From Notolepis coatsorum (Eukaryota > Chordata > Actinopteri > Aulopiformes > Paralepididae): a stretch of 64,000 bases of DNA. The stretch covers positions 48,914,312 to 48,978,311 of the forward strand of contig OZ020589.1 in assembly GCA_963971535.1 (NCBI GenBank), given 5' to 3'. The notes beneath the pieces were generated by a model. It saw nothing but the letters and a program-made list of their open reading frames with translations. It searched no databases and was not told the origin of the DNA. Numbering within the stretch: position 1 is the stretch's first letter; the number at the start of each line of letters is the position of its first letter. A program made the translations under genes and the position numbers. Below, piece by piece: positions 11,101-21,620 of the stretch.

Positions 11101-13520
11101 CGCAAGTGTGGGGGCAGCACGTGGTACGTGGACGACAGTCCACACCTAGCAGAGGGTGTTCTCTCTGTGAACAGGCAAGGCGGGTGAAAATGGTCAAAAT
11201 GTCCATACCCATAGCAAAGTGGGGTGGGGATCAGACCGTCGGTTCCTACCTGGGTGGCCGATTACCACTACAGGGTCTGGGGTCGCTGTCGACTGGGTCA
11301 CCTGCCGGTCGGATCGCATATGGCAGTAAGACCACGGTGAGGGCCGCCGCGTTCGGCTCAATGTACAGTCAGGCCACTATAAGCTGAAACCGAGTGAGCT
11401 AGTAAGCGAGTAGTGTTTCTGTGATCGGTGGGTTTGAAAAGAAAACACCGGGAAGCAGAAGGCTATGGTCTGTCTGTCCAGAGGGGTCTGGATGGTCAGG
11501 CCTAGGGGTGGGAAGAGACCTAGCCTAGGAACTGCACCCTGGTGTGGGAGGTTCAAAGGGTCAAAGCGCGCTCAGGTTGTTGAGGGAGAAGTGGTTGGGG
11601 GAGAGTGAGCCGAAAAACCTGTTGGACTATGTCTGTGGCTTTAGGGAAAAGCTGAAGAGGGCATGTGATCTGGCGAGAACAAATCTGATCGACACACAAA
11701 AACGGATGAAGAGGTGGTATGATAGGAAGGCTCGGGATAGGACGTTTGTGTCAGGGGAGAGGGTCTTGGTGTTACTTCCGGTAACAGGGTCCAGTCTACA
11801 GGCTCAGTTTAGTGGACCGTATCGGGTTAGGGAAAAGGTAGGGGAGCTGAATTACCTTATTGAGACACCGGATCGTGGGCGGAAGACCCGCCTGTGTCAT
11901 ATTAATATGATTAAGCCGTTTCATACAAGGGGTCCTGTGGCCAGTACTGTGGTGGCCGCTATGCCGGTGTCGGCTTGTGTGTTGGCCCCATCTAGTGTCG
12001 ATAGGAGTAATGACAGTCTCTTTCTTTCAGACGGCGATGGTGGGCTGGAGGATGACGTGATTATCCCGTCTAAAGCGGTTGTGGAGGGCCGTCTTACAAA
12101 CACGGAGTCTTTGGTCACTCTTGGCTGTCGTCTGGGCCATTTGTCAGAGCTACAGCAAGCTGATATCATGGGCCTGGTTAGGACTCACGGCGAACTTTTC
12201 TCGGATATCCCTTCGCGCACGAGTGTCTTGTATCATGACATTGATGTGGGGGAGGCAGTGCCCATTAAACAGCACGCATATCGCGTGAATCCACACAAAC
12301 GCGCACGGTTACAAAAAGAGGTGGAATATATGCTCGCTAACGGCATCGCTGAGCCCAGCTTCAGCCCGTGGAGCTCGCCGTGCTTGTTGGTGGATAAATC
12401 TGATAAGACGGATAGATTTTGCACTGATTTTCGTCGGGTAAATAATGTGACTAGACCAGATAGTTTCCCGTTGCCCAGGATGGAGGACTGTGTCGACAGG
12501 GTGGGGGGCGCGTCTTTTGTAACTAAGTTGGATTTGCTAAAAGGGTACTGGCAGGTGCCACTTACGAACCGGGCTAAACTGATTTCTGCATTCGTGACAC
12601 CTGACAGTTTCCTGCAATACACGGTGATGCCGTTTGGGATGCGCAACGCGCCTGCGACCTTCCAGAGGTTGGTCAATTATGTGCTGTCGGGCGTGGCTTG
12701 TTGTGCGGCCTACCTCGACGACCTCGTCATTTACTCTGACGATTGGGAGGGGCACATAGCTAGTTTGCGGGAGGTGTTTGGACGGCTTGTTGGGGCGAAC
12801 TTGACACTGAACCTGGCCAAGTGCGAGTTTGGCAGGGCGACCGTCACCTATCTTGGCAAGGTAGTGGGGCGGGGGGAGGTCCGCCCTGTCCATTCTAAGG
12901 TGGAGGCTATACTTGGTTTCCCAGAGCCAGCTACACGTCGGGATCTCCGGTGCTTTCTGGGGATGACGGGGTATTATAGGGGGTTTTGTAGGAACTTTTC
13001 GGCGGTAGCCTCTCCCCTTACAGATCTGCTGAGCCCGAAGATCCCGTTTCAGTGGACTCCTAGGTGTTCCTTCGCGTTTCAACAGTTGAAGTCCATTCTG
13101 GTCAGTGCCCCTGTCCTTGCGGCGCCTGTGTTCACGAGGCCTTTTAAATTGGCGGTGGATGCTAGCGAGTTGGGCGCTGGCGCAGTGCTCTTGCAGGATG
13201 ATGACGGAGGTATTGAGCACCCGGTGTCATACTTCTCGAGGAAGTTTAATATACACCAGAGGCGTTACTCGACCATCGAGTAGGAGGCATTGGCTTTGAT
13301 TCTGGCCCTCTCCCATTTTGAGGTGTATGTTGGCTCCTCTCAATCACCTATTAAAATTTACACGGACCACAATCCGTTGGTCTTTATAGGCAGGATGCAG
13401 AATTCGAACCAGCGGCTGATGCGCTGGAGCCTCTTCCTGCAAGCCTTTGATGTGGAGGTGGTGCATGTCAAGGGCAAGGACAATGTGTTGGCTGACGCGT
13501 TGTCACGACTGTAGTCAGTG
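8200..13520 (+). mobile_element. gag-pol remains of gypsy element 1
   Basis: Recognisable signatures in order: gag with a CCHC-type knuckle beginning CFNCGKRGH near 9250; the aspartic protease site region (near 9470); integrase zinc finger and core (HDHRLAGHLGVNKTFDRVL, SDQGTNF) at 10.3-10.9 kb; a GPY-type integrase C-terminus (FSGPYRVREK) near 11.8 kb; RT with YLDDLVIYS near 12.72 kb; RNase H with VDASELGAGAVLL near 13.15 kb. The coding region is a fossil with several breaks, and an unexplained block sits inside the integrase region. Confidence 0.88.
10980..11545. other. Unexplained block inside the integrase region of gypsy element 1
   Basis: About 560 bases separate the integrase core from its C-terminal part, where gypsy element 2 has a short continuous linker. 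The block is GC-rich, contains repeated GTGTG/CACAC motifs, and shows no family similarity I recognise. It could be an insertion or a sequence captured by recombination. Confidence 0.5.
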
Positions 13521-13675
13521 GTGGGGTGTGGGTTTTGTGCTGTGCTTCTGGGGGGGGGGGTTGTGTGAGAGGTGTTGTTGTCGTTTTGTTTTTGCTTTTT
13601 GTTGATTTTGTTCTGTGTTCCAGGAGTCGGGAGTGATGAGGAGTAAGGCTGAGGCTGTCCATTCTCCTTACCTGG

Positions 13676-13800
13676 TTGATCAGGGACTTTATTGATGGAT
13701 TGCAGGGTGCAGTGCGGGGCAGCTCAATATGCACAGTTGTTGGGGGGATGCGGACCGGAGGGCGACTTTCGTCTTGTTTACATCAGGGTTCCCCATTTAT
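13676..13800 (-). repeat. Dispersed 3'-tail repeat copy
   Basis: It matches the block at 5733-5885 (TTTATTGATGGATTGCAG, then TTTACATCAGGGTTCCCC). It is inserted between RNase H and the 3' LTR of gypsy element 1. Confidence 0.6.
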
Positions 13801-13917
13801 CGACCGCTATTTCTTTTTTCCCCTTTATTTATTTATGTACAGGTTTTCTTGTTTATGTCCATTTCCCCATTTCACTTTGGGGTTATGGCCATACATTTGA
13901 GGGGGGGGGGGGGGGGG

Positions 13918-14165
13918 TGTTATGTGTGTTTGTGCCCTGATCAGGCGCTCCTAATGTGAGTTGTCATGTCTAGATGTAGTCCTCTGTCATGGTGTGTAGT
14001 CCCTATTGTTTTCCCCCCAGGTGTACCCAATTACCATTACCCCAGGTGTGTGTTGTCTCGTCATTCCCTTGTGTATAAGTAGTCTGTCATCCCTTCCATC
14101 TGGTGCTGATCCTGTCTGTATAGTTCTGTGTTTGTCTGTTTATTATTTGATGTTCATTTTTGTTA
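13918..14165 (+). repeat. 3' LTR of gypsy element 1
   Basis: It starts TGTTATGTG directly after a long G-run and matches the 5' LTR until about 14160. It appears shortened or the LTR is only about 250 bases long. Confidence 0.72.
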
Positions 14166-15779
14166 CGAAACCATGGTAACTATAAATTAAATATTCTTTA
14201 TTTAGATACTTTGGCTGCCGTCTCTTTATTATGTATCATTGACCAGATAACAAGCCTTCCTGTAGTCAATGGTTACGTAATAGTCTGCCTTGTCTGGATA
14301 TATACGAGTATACTAACTGTATACAAGTATCCGGATCTTTATATGTATAAAATGTAACTATGTACAGGGTTGGTGCAAAAGAGAAAAGAGTTACATATAC
14401 ATAGCAGATGTACAAGGCTACAGATATGCAGGCTATAAATATATATATAAAAACTGTGTGCAAGAATAGCAAAGAATTTTGGCTGAGCAGTGCAAAAATG
14501 ACCAGCGGTGAATATGATTAAAGATAAGATAGGTAGGAAGAACCTTATTGTCCCCGTGGAGAAAGTATTCTACTGCATAAAGAAATATCCCGTTAATCAT
14601 GATAGCAAGGTAGAAGAAAAAATGTAAAGGTTTGCTTTTTTAAATGGTAATATTGGGATGGGTATTGGTATCCACACCTTTCCACATACCTAGTATTTTA
14701 CTTCCTGGCCTCATAAATGTGCTCTACTGCTCGCTGAATCAGCGCTTTCTTGAGCCAGCAAGCCCATCGATGTCACTTATTAACTAGTCTCATCCACAGT
14801 GTGTGTTGTCTTGTCGCCTCCATACACGTCTGTGCACTGCTGAATGACTAGCTCCTATAAACTGAGAGAAGTAAAGGAATTTCCTTTTTGCATTTTTGTT
14901 CCATGTTGAGCAGCATGCTCCATATCATTAGTTGTTCTGATGCATGCATTGAATGAGCTGCTTAGTGCTTTGCAATCGGCTCCAAGTTTCATAAACCTTT
15001 TCCCCAAGCGTTCTTGGAATGTAAATAGGTGCGGACGTGCTGCTTGATAAAAGCAGAAAACAGAATGTTTTCTCTATTCTACATTTAAAGGAACCAGCAA
15101 TGCATAGCTGTACAGAAGTACGCTGTGGAGCATATGGAATTTGTCAAAGGCAACACATATTCTTCAAGAGAATACTCTAAATAGTGACACACTTTATTAA
15201 GGGAGTTAGTTGAATATATTCCATCAGATTATGTTTAACCACTCATATCAAGTCTCATAAGAAAGATACTCTATGTGATATTCTATTGCTATAGACTACA
15301 GGATTTTCAAGCCAAAATACATCTGATTTCACCATCCCAGACACATACATTTATTATTATTATTATATATTTTTTTAAACCCGACATTTGGTTTGGTGGA
15401 AACCAGAGCTCTGTAAAGATGGTAGGTAAAAGATCTGGGAAGACGGTTGGTAAATGTGAGATGCATGTCAATGTGAGTCTGACCTTACCTTATACTAACT
15501 GTCAGCAAACTGCTGGACCTTTATCAACAATTGCCCGTCATTTTAACTCGCTAGCAAATTATGCGTTCCACACAAATAGAGAGGAAGTGTGAGAATGCTA
15601 TAATTAGACAAAGAATCCTACCCTCTCCCTCTTTCCTCTTCCCCTGTGTATGCACTAATAGCACCCTGCCCTGCCTCTATCATTCTTTGTGAAAGCCACT
15701 CAAACGCTATCCCTTTGTGTATGTCAGCACATGTTGATGATTTCACAGCAGAATATACTATGAATCCATTGGTCAGTCG
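14166..15779. other. Intron 2 stretch without genes
   Basis: AT-rich sequence with short TTA and AT runs. I see no exon of lrpap1 and no confident repeat family. Confidence 0.5.
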
Positions 15780-15836
15780 TCCCTACGAACACAATTGGCA
15801 GTGTTTGTGGGTGGGAAGCCGGTGGGGGAGTCCTGG

Positions 15837-17340
15837 GCCCCGTTCCCCGTACCTGGCTAACTGAGTTAGCCGGATAATATCCAGCATAGCCTGACTTAAG
15901 CCAGACCTTTCCATTCTCCGACGCTCAATTGTCTAAATCACTATGACAACAGATCAAAAAGTTTGAGCCTGGTCGAGAGCAGGGTTAAGTTCAGTTAGCT
16001 GGATGAACCATGGCCACGCCCCCGCAAAGAAATGCCAGCTCGCTTCCTGAAATGATTCTCACAGTCTAGATCTGCATTATACCATTCTGAATTATGTTCT
16101 TGTGCTTCGTTTGAAATGTAAAATAATATGTCTGCAGTAACGCTGATAATAAATCATATTCAGCCTATGAATTTACTTTGTCCTATATAATGCATGTCAT
16201 ATTTATACGGATACGGCGCTCGCGAGTCGCGACACACAGTTATTTTAATAACGGACTAAACGGATCATTGCAAATGTGAATCCCGCTGGGATATTTTTAA
16301 TGAATGAAACCTATCGGGTGTTTGGCTCTGATTAGTTTAATATTCTTCGCTGTGTATTTGCTTAACGGAGCACCCGGATGCGTTTCATTCAAGCTGAAGC
16401 GTCTATGCGCGGATTGTGGATATGAATTATGAGGAATCTGAATCTGTGGAATATTTAATTGTATCACTGTGATAGTGTCACACGTTATTGTGATATTGTA
16501 ACTGGGATTAAAATATATGAGGAGATGCGCTGTTTGATGGATTTGATGACGTGACGTGACTTGATAAATTGAATGAGCCTTTGACGTTTTTGATGAATGA
16601 ATTCGAGAAAATGCATTTATCTTTTCAAGCACTGTTATCTGATGATGAACATGAGGTGTCACTGGTATAAACCAAATGGTAATCAATTCAATGCATGTAT
16701 GGATTAGGTCCGAAACAGATTAAAACCTGATTAATAGTGTAACTGCAAGCCTCCCTCCAAGCCTCTCTTTGGAAACCATGTATTTATATAGTACATAATA
16801 TTAATACCTAAGCACATACAGATATCCTCATGATATAATTTGTATCAATTAGATATACTATTTGGGCTTGTTTTTATCGTTATTCTGAAAGAGCTGAACT
16901 AATTATTTTCGCTAGCAAGATCTCATTTGATTATTCATTCCATAAGCCTATACTGCCAGCAGGTACGTTTAAAGAAATATAATCTGATTGATTGGGGGTA
17001 ATGAGGGATTTAAAATTAGCCTATAGATTATGCATTTAACTTGTCGGCGAGGCTATGAGCCGTACTGCATTGTACCCATTCTGGAATCTGTTAATAAAGT
17101 TTTAAATCAATCAATCAATCAATGCCGTTAGAAAATCAGGATTTCTGCTATCGACACTTGCTGTCTTTTCAGCTGAGGCGGGCGCGCGCAATTATCCTGA
17201 GTATCAAGTCTGGTTCAAATGAACGAGACTGAATCCACCTTCGAGGAACAGGAAAATCCCGGATTCAAACATCGGGTTAATTGAATCTGGATAATGGGAC
17301 TCTTGATCGACTTAGTTGAACCAGGTACGGGGAATAGGGC
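15837..17340. mobile_element. Unclassified DNA element with 20-bp TIRs and CCTGG duplication
   Basis: The left end is GCCCCGTTCCCCGTACCTGG and the right end, inverted, is GCCCTATTCCCCGTACCTGG, matching at 18 of 20 bases. CCTGG is found immediately on both sides (15832-15836, 17341-17345). The 1504-base interior has no convincing transposase and includes an inserted dispersed tail repeat (17055-17125). The superfamily is unknown. The exact boundary is slightly ambiguous because the ends and flanks are both G/C-rich. Confidence 0.72.
17055..17125 (+). repeat. Dispersed 3'-tail repeat copy
   Basis: TGTACCCATTCTGGAATCTG followed by a (TCAA)n tail matches 48660-48730 and, inverted, the copy at 5733. 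It is nested in the TIR element. Confidence 0.6.
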
Positions 17341-17567
17341 CCTGGTCATTGCAAACAGCGACTCCTACTGGTCGGTCGGGGTGCCTGTTCAGCAGGGAGG
17401 GGATATAGCGTGAACCTCCGCACGTGGTAAGTTCTCCCAGTGAAACTCCTCGCTGTCAGGTGAAGAGAAGCGGCTGACGAGTCGACTCCACATGTATCGG
17501 AAGAGGCATGTGGTAGTTCTACAGTCTACACCCTCCCCAAGTCGACAGTGGGGCAATGCGTGCCAAA

Positions 17568-17790
17568 GCACCAAAGCGCTTTACAATTTGTTCCTCACAT
17601 TTTACCCATTCACTCACACACCGATGGCAGAGGCAACCATACAAGGTGCCAACCTGCACATCGGGAGCAATTAGGGGTTAAGTGTCTTGCACAAGGACAC
17701 TTCGACACGCTGCCCGGGAGGAGAGGGAATCGAACTGGGAACCTCCAGATTACCAGACGACTGCTCTACCTCCTGAGCCACTGTCGCCCC
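17568..17790 (-). mobile_element. tRNA-derived SINE (second family)
   Basis: The minus strand begins GGGGCGACAGTGGCTCAGG and has an A-box-like GTGGCTCAGGAGG and a B-box-like GTTCGATTCCC spaced as in tRNA. A conserved SINE body follows, ending with GTAAAGCGCTTTGG. This is a common teleost SINE type with an internal Pol III promoter. It ends only 54 bases from lrpap1 exon 2. Confidence 0.8.
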
Positions 17791-17843
17791 ACAGTTAGCC
17801 CCAACACTGCCTGTACCAGCCTCTCCTCCTCAGTTTGTCTTAC

Positions 17844-17988
17844 CGTTGAAGTTGCGTCGGAGCTGAGCCTCCTTCTCTCCGTTCTCATCCAACCCTTCTG
17901 CCTTGATCTTCTTCCACTGCAGCTCGTCCTTCTCCTGAATCTTCAGGTCGCTGTGCAGCTCCGCCTGCTTCACCGGGGGCAGCTCCAT
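17844..17988 (-). CDS. lrpap1: lrpap1 exon 2 (RAP, residues 55-103)
   Basis: Second coding exon of the LDL-receptor-family chaperone. Read on the minus strand it follows an acceptor ttgtctgtcag, starts ATGGAGCTGCCC, and ends TTCAACG before gtaagacaaac. Its 145 bases encode 48 codons plus the first base of a Val codon completed by exon 3. The peptide contains ELPPVKQAELHSDLKIQEKD and GLDENGEKEAQLRRNFN, aligning with human RAP (LPPVRLAELHADLKIQERD and GLDEDGEKEARLIRNLN). It lies in receptor-binding domain D1. Phase 0 with exon 1 and phase 1 with exon 3 support the order. The flanking introns are full of repeats, but the exon itself is clean. Confidence 0.95.
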
Positions 17989-18467
17989 CTGACAGACAAA
18001 CAGAGATGGTTACATTTAGGGTTTTTAGCGTCATGAGGTTCAGATCACGATTTGGATTTGATCACGATTCAAAAGTGAATAACTCATGGGATGTTATGGG
18101 ACCAGCACTCAACAGCATCAGTGCACCTGCTTGGTTCAAATATATAATTCTGGTCCCAGTGCCTTTCCCACGGCCCACAAATCTCTGCATTTATCATTAG
18201 CATGAAGACCTTCCTAATATTTTAATTGTAAAGACGAATTTGTTCTTAATTAAAAGACTTGCCTGGTGAAATAAAAATATAAATATAAACAATGCAGCTT
18301 TCTTCCTGTGACTTAGGAAGAGCCAATTGGACAAATTGAAGGAGATAATAACTCCAGCACCTGATGAGATGAAGGATGGAGAGAGACAGAGAGACACTGC
18401 ATCCTAAAGCGTTTCACTACTGCTCCTTTCCTCCCAAGTGAGACATGTTTCCTACCAGGAAGTAAAG
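17989..18467. other. lrpap1 intron 1 stretch
   Basis: No exon or confident repeat recognised here. Confidence 0.5.
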
Positions 18468-18515
18468 AGGAGAGGAGAGGAGAGGAGAGGAGAGGAGAGG
18501 AGAGGAGAGGAGAGG
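18468..18515. repeat. (GGAGA)n minisatellite
   Basis: About ten pentanucleotide units lie in lrpap1 intron 1. Confidence 0.95.
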
Positions 18516-18699
18516 TTTTGGTCTTATCTTGATGAAGATCTCATGATTGACTAGGAGCCGTTTAGTCAATGCGTAATACACTAAAAGTTGTCATCAACTT
18601 TCAGGATCTTAGCCTTGAAATCCTTAAGGTTCATCATTTTAAAAGTGATGTATTTGGACATTGGGCTATCCGTCATATGGTGGTGCGGACTGAAAAATG

Positions 18700-19255
18700 T
18701 AAGAGCTCAACGCTCTAAAGACAGTGGAGATGGTTGTGGACTTCTGGAAGAACCCAGCCCCACTCTCCCCCATCACCCTGTGGATCGACACTGTGGAGTC
18801 CTTCCACTTTGGACCGCAAGTGGGAACTGAACGTCAGCTCCATCACCAAAAAACCACAACAGATGAGAGGATGTACTTCCTGAGGAAGGTGAGGAACAGC
18901 CAGTAATGATGATGGTGCAGTTTTATACCACCATCATCACCTCCTATATCACCATCTGGTGGCTGCAGCCACTGACAAGGTCAGGACAAGGGAAGACTGT
19001 AGCGTATCATACGCTCCACTGAGAAGGTGATTGGCTGCAATCTGCCATCTCTCCAGGACCTGTACGCCTCCACGGGCAGGTAAGATTGTGGCCGTCCACT
19101 TCCACCCTGGTCACAAACTCTTTGAAACACTCCCCTCTGGCAGGAGGCTGCAGTCCATCAGGACTAAAACCTCACACCACAAGAACAGCTTATTCCCATC
19201 TGCAGCGGGCCTGGTCAATAAGCCCCCCCCCCCCCCCCCCCTAAACTGACAGTCT
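18700..19255 (+). mobile_element. LINE ORF2 C-terminal fragment (L2/CR1-like)
   Basis: Decayed frames read VVDFWKNPAPLSPITLWIDT, then MYFLRKVRNSQ and, after a stop, YTTIITSYITIW and LQSAISPGPVRLHG. These are typical of the post-RT region of L2/CR1-assemblage LINEs in fish. Several frameshifts and stops are present. It ends near a C-run at 19225. It lies in lrpap1 intron 1, antisense to the gene. Confidence 0.65.
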
Positions 19256-19734
19256 CCTATCCCCTCCCCCCATAGACACTACATGTCACATTAACGTTCA
19301 GTCTCCACAACTCACTGTTGACTTTTGCACAATCCCTGATCAATATCAATACACATTCCTGCACACTTATCTTATTCCTATTCAATATATTTGACTGTAG
19401 TACTTGTTTGACCTGCAGTACTTTTTTGCAGTACATTTTACTGTATGCACCAATGTACAAATTCCGTATTGTGCAAACATACTTGGCATTGGCAATACAT
19501 TTGATTCGGATATACAGTAGTGTGCTTTCTGGAGAGACTTTCTGGAGGTCTCGGGTTTGGAGGGAAATATGAGGTAGTGAAGGAGATTAGGTAGATTTTT
19601 GGAGTTATGGACGTTCTGGTGGATGCATGATAGGATGCAAATGCGATTCTTGCCAAGCCTGAGTTTAGTTCAAGTTCAAGTTAAAATGTTGTTTTATTTG
19701 TCACATATACATCATTTCTAATAACGTTACTTAC

Positions 19735-19896
19735 CCTGACAGCTTTCTCCCACACCTGGTTCAGTCTCGCTATCCTGAATTCCACAGTCTTCCCACCACT
19801 GTTAGTCAGCTTGGGCTCGTTTATCTCCCGAGAGTACTTTCCTGCCATTGCACCTACGCTGAGACACAGCACCACGACCAGACACTGCAGCTTCAT
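19735..19896 (-). CDS. lrpap1: lrpap1 exon 1 (start codon, signal peptide, residues 1-54)
   Basis: First coding exon of RAP. The ATG at 19894-19896 has an A at -3. Residues 1-18 (MKLQCLVVVLCLSVGAMA) form a signal peptide with a likely cut after AMA. GKYSREINEPKL follows, matching human GKYSREKNQPK, then RIARLNQVWEKAVR, matching EKLNQLWEKAQR. The exon ends AGG before gtaagtaac, a good donor, in phase 0. The protein acts in the ER and early Golgi as an escort for LDL-receptor-family members. The C-terminal ER-retrieval signal would be encoded outside the window. The start was chosen because it is the only ATG giving a signal peptide in frame with the conserved GKYSRE. Confidence 0.95.
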
Positions 19897-20280
19897 TTTC
19901 TAGATAATAATACACCCCTGACGACGAAGAGACATTCAATTATTGACAATTAATCCGGCAAACGTTAGATACTCTTGGATTTCTGTTTTGGCTTGAGAGT
20001 ACCACAAGTCATGTGTTCAAGGGGAGGGCACTTCCTGATGATTTGCATTGTGGGACATGTAGTTTTACATTCCTGCACTCGTGCCGTTTGAAATGCGTTT
20101 ACGAATATCTTTGTACTTCAACTCCAATAATGCAGCTCTTCGTCGTTTCCTAGTAACGGAGGCTGCAAATTATTTGAGCAAATAGGATTCTTCCACGCAT
20201 TGACAACGAATGGATGGTGTGTGGGGCAATGAGCATCGTTCCTCAAAGCTGGGGTCAGGTACAGTAAATAATGAACCTTA
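19897..20280 (-). promoter_or_regulatory. lrpap1: lrpap1 5' flank / putative promoter
   Basis: This is the region upstream of the lrpap1 ATG on the minus strand. No TATA box is obvious. It holds a ZNF143-like site (20045-20063) and TTTCCTAGTAACGG near 20147, a weak match to an RFX/X-box half. The transcription start is not determined by sequence alone. No divergent gene was recognised within the following kilobases, which are repeats. Confidence 0.5.
20045..20063 (-). promoter_or_regulatory. ZNF143/THAP11-type (SBS) site
   Basis: The minus strand reads ACTACATGTCCCACAATGC, close to the ZNF143 consensus ACTACAnnTCCCAgnATGC. It lies 149 bases upstream of the lrpap1 ATG. Such sites cluster near vertebrate housekeeping-type promoters, so it probably marks the core promoter of lrpap1. 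Confidence 0.65.
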
Positions 20281-20291
20281 TAATAAACTAA

Positions 20292-20324
20292 TATTCAACA
20301 CACACACGCACGCTCACACACACG

Positions 20325-20399
<75 letters not shown>

Positions 20400-20402
20400 A
20401 CA
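20292..20402. repeat. (CA)n microsatellite
   Basis: A long CA tract with CG and CT interruptions at its left side. Confidence 0.97.
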
Positions 20403-20710
20403 AAATAAGTTACACTTTCTTATAGGGCAGCACACTTGATCAACCCCACTTCAAAAGCAAAGGATGGATGGTCAATTTGATATTATGAATGATGACATAT
20501 TGGAGACATATTGGAGCCAGAATGATGACTTATTAGAGACTGGAACACAGATATGCAACGAAAAGATGAAAACGAAAAGTCCTTCAGTAGGTTTTGTGAT
20601 CTGCACGGCTTCAGCCAGCTAATCACCCAACCCAAACGTGTATGTGAATCAACACAGACTACCATTGACCTCATTCTGAACTCTGACAAGTCCAAGATCT
20701 CCAATAAAGG

Positions 20711-21620
20711 GTGTAAGAGCCAAAATGGATTTAATGTGCAATGGATTTATGTGACCATGGGGTGGCGCTTCTTTTATATACGCGTCAGGTACGCGTGAAT
20801 ACTTTACCCAAGTCAGTTGTCCTTCCGCGTTCGGTTTGCGCGCCCTGATTGGCCTCTCAGCGCCCAATCGCGTTAGCCTACACAGAGCTAGCAGAGTATC
20901 GGGAGAAATGTAATATTACTGTGAAGAGAATCACGTTGCTGCAGATGCTCGCAGTTAGTTGACCATGGAGATGGTAAAGTACTACGGATGTAAAACATTT
21001 GGAATTGTTTAAAATAAAGCTGTGATTGTACAACTTCAAGGCTCCGTTCGATCGCCGTGCTGCTGCTAGGAAGGAGCAATAAGAGGAAAACAATGTCAAC
21101 ATAATTGATATGAATAGCGCATTACGTTAATATTGGGCTGTGGAACTGAAAGCTGATGCACAGCGATAGTAGGGCTAACGCGATTGGGCGCTGAGAGGCC
21201 AATCAGGGCGCGCAAACCGAACGCGGAAGGACAACTGCCTTGGGTAAAGTATTCACGCGTCGGGTACACTGTAGGAGTTTGACCCAGAAAGGGCAATGGT
21301 TTTTGACTGCAGGTTAACGCAGGTCGTAGGTCACAGGTAGCAGGTTACGGCTGTTTGAACACGCTGCAGGGCGAAATGTTTGTAGGCAATTAGTTATTGT
21401 ATTCATTATTATTTGATCAGTTTAAGGAGCAAAAGCCAACATATCCTGTTGGCACGGTGAAGCAAATAAATATAATTTTCCAAGAAGAGCTTCCTGCATT
21501 GTATCATTGGGACATGGACGGTTTGGTATCAGATCAAACAAATAGAACGGCGCATCAGCCAGGTCCATCTACGGGATCAAATTGCTCAGTAGCTCCGTAT
21601 AAGACGGGAGCTCCTTTAAT
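20711..21620. mobile_element. Fold-back element inserted in the LINE
   Basis: Arms of about 89 bases at 20791-20879 and 21172-21260 are inverted copies, both containing ACGCGTGAATACTTTACCC and CCAATCGCGTTAGCC, with a 292-base spacer. The sequence between AATAAAGGG on the left (near 20704) and AATAAAGGG on the right (near 21620) interrupts the LINE endonuclease, so it is an insertion with an apparent 9-base duplication. The arm ends resemble those of the large palindrome at 51.2 kb. No coding content. Confidence 0.6.

Larger units (their letters stand above)
6231..14165 (+). mobile_element. Gmr1-like Ty3/gypsy element 1 (decayed fossil)
   Basis: A retrotransposon fossil lying in lrpap1 intron 2, antisense to the gene. 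Parts, approximately: 5' LTR 6231-6485, leader with a foreign solo LTR, gag 8.2-9.3 kb, protease 9.4-9.7 kb, integrase 10.3-11.9 kb, RT 12.2-12.8 kb, RNase H 13.1-13.5 kb, a G-run polypurine tract at 13901-13917, and 3' LTR from 13918. Integrase precedes RT, the order known from Gmr1-type gypsy elements of fish and other deuterostomes rather than the usual gypsy order. The element is broken in at least half a dozen places and carries at least three foreign inserts. The LTRs still look about 97-98% alike over 240 bases, so the insertion is not ancient. No target duplication was recognised. Confidence 0.88.
15780..17565 (+). mobile_element. SINE (family A), split by a 1.5-kb TIR element
   Basis: The left part (about 15800-15836) has GTGGGAAGCCGGTGGGG and the right part (17346-17565) has AACAGCGACTCCTACTGG and CCGCACGTGGTAAG. 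Together they match the body of the SINE copies at 39235, 46781 and 49914. The tRNA-like head is not evident. It lies in lrpap1 intron 2. Confidence 0.7.

Noticed and set aside
12233-13220. Long minus-strand frames opposite the RT of gypsy element 1
   Set aside because: They are shadows of the GC-rich plus-strand coding sequence and show no family motifs of their own.
20130-20165. RFX X-box in the lrpap1 flank (GTTTCCTAGTAACG)
   Set aside because: One half-site deviates from the consensus, and lrpap1 is not known as a ciliary gene. Mentioned only within the promoter entry.
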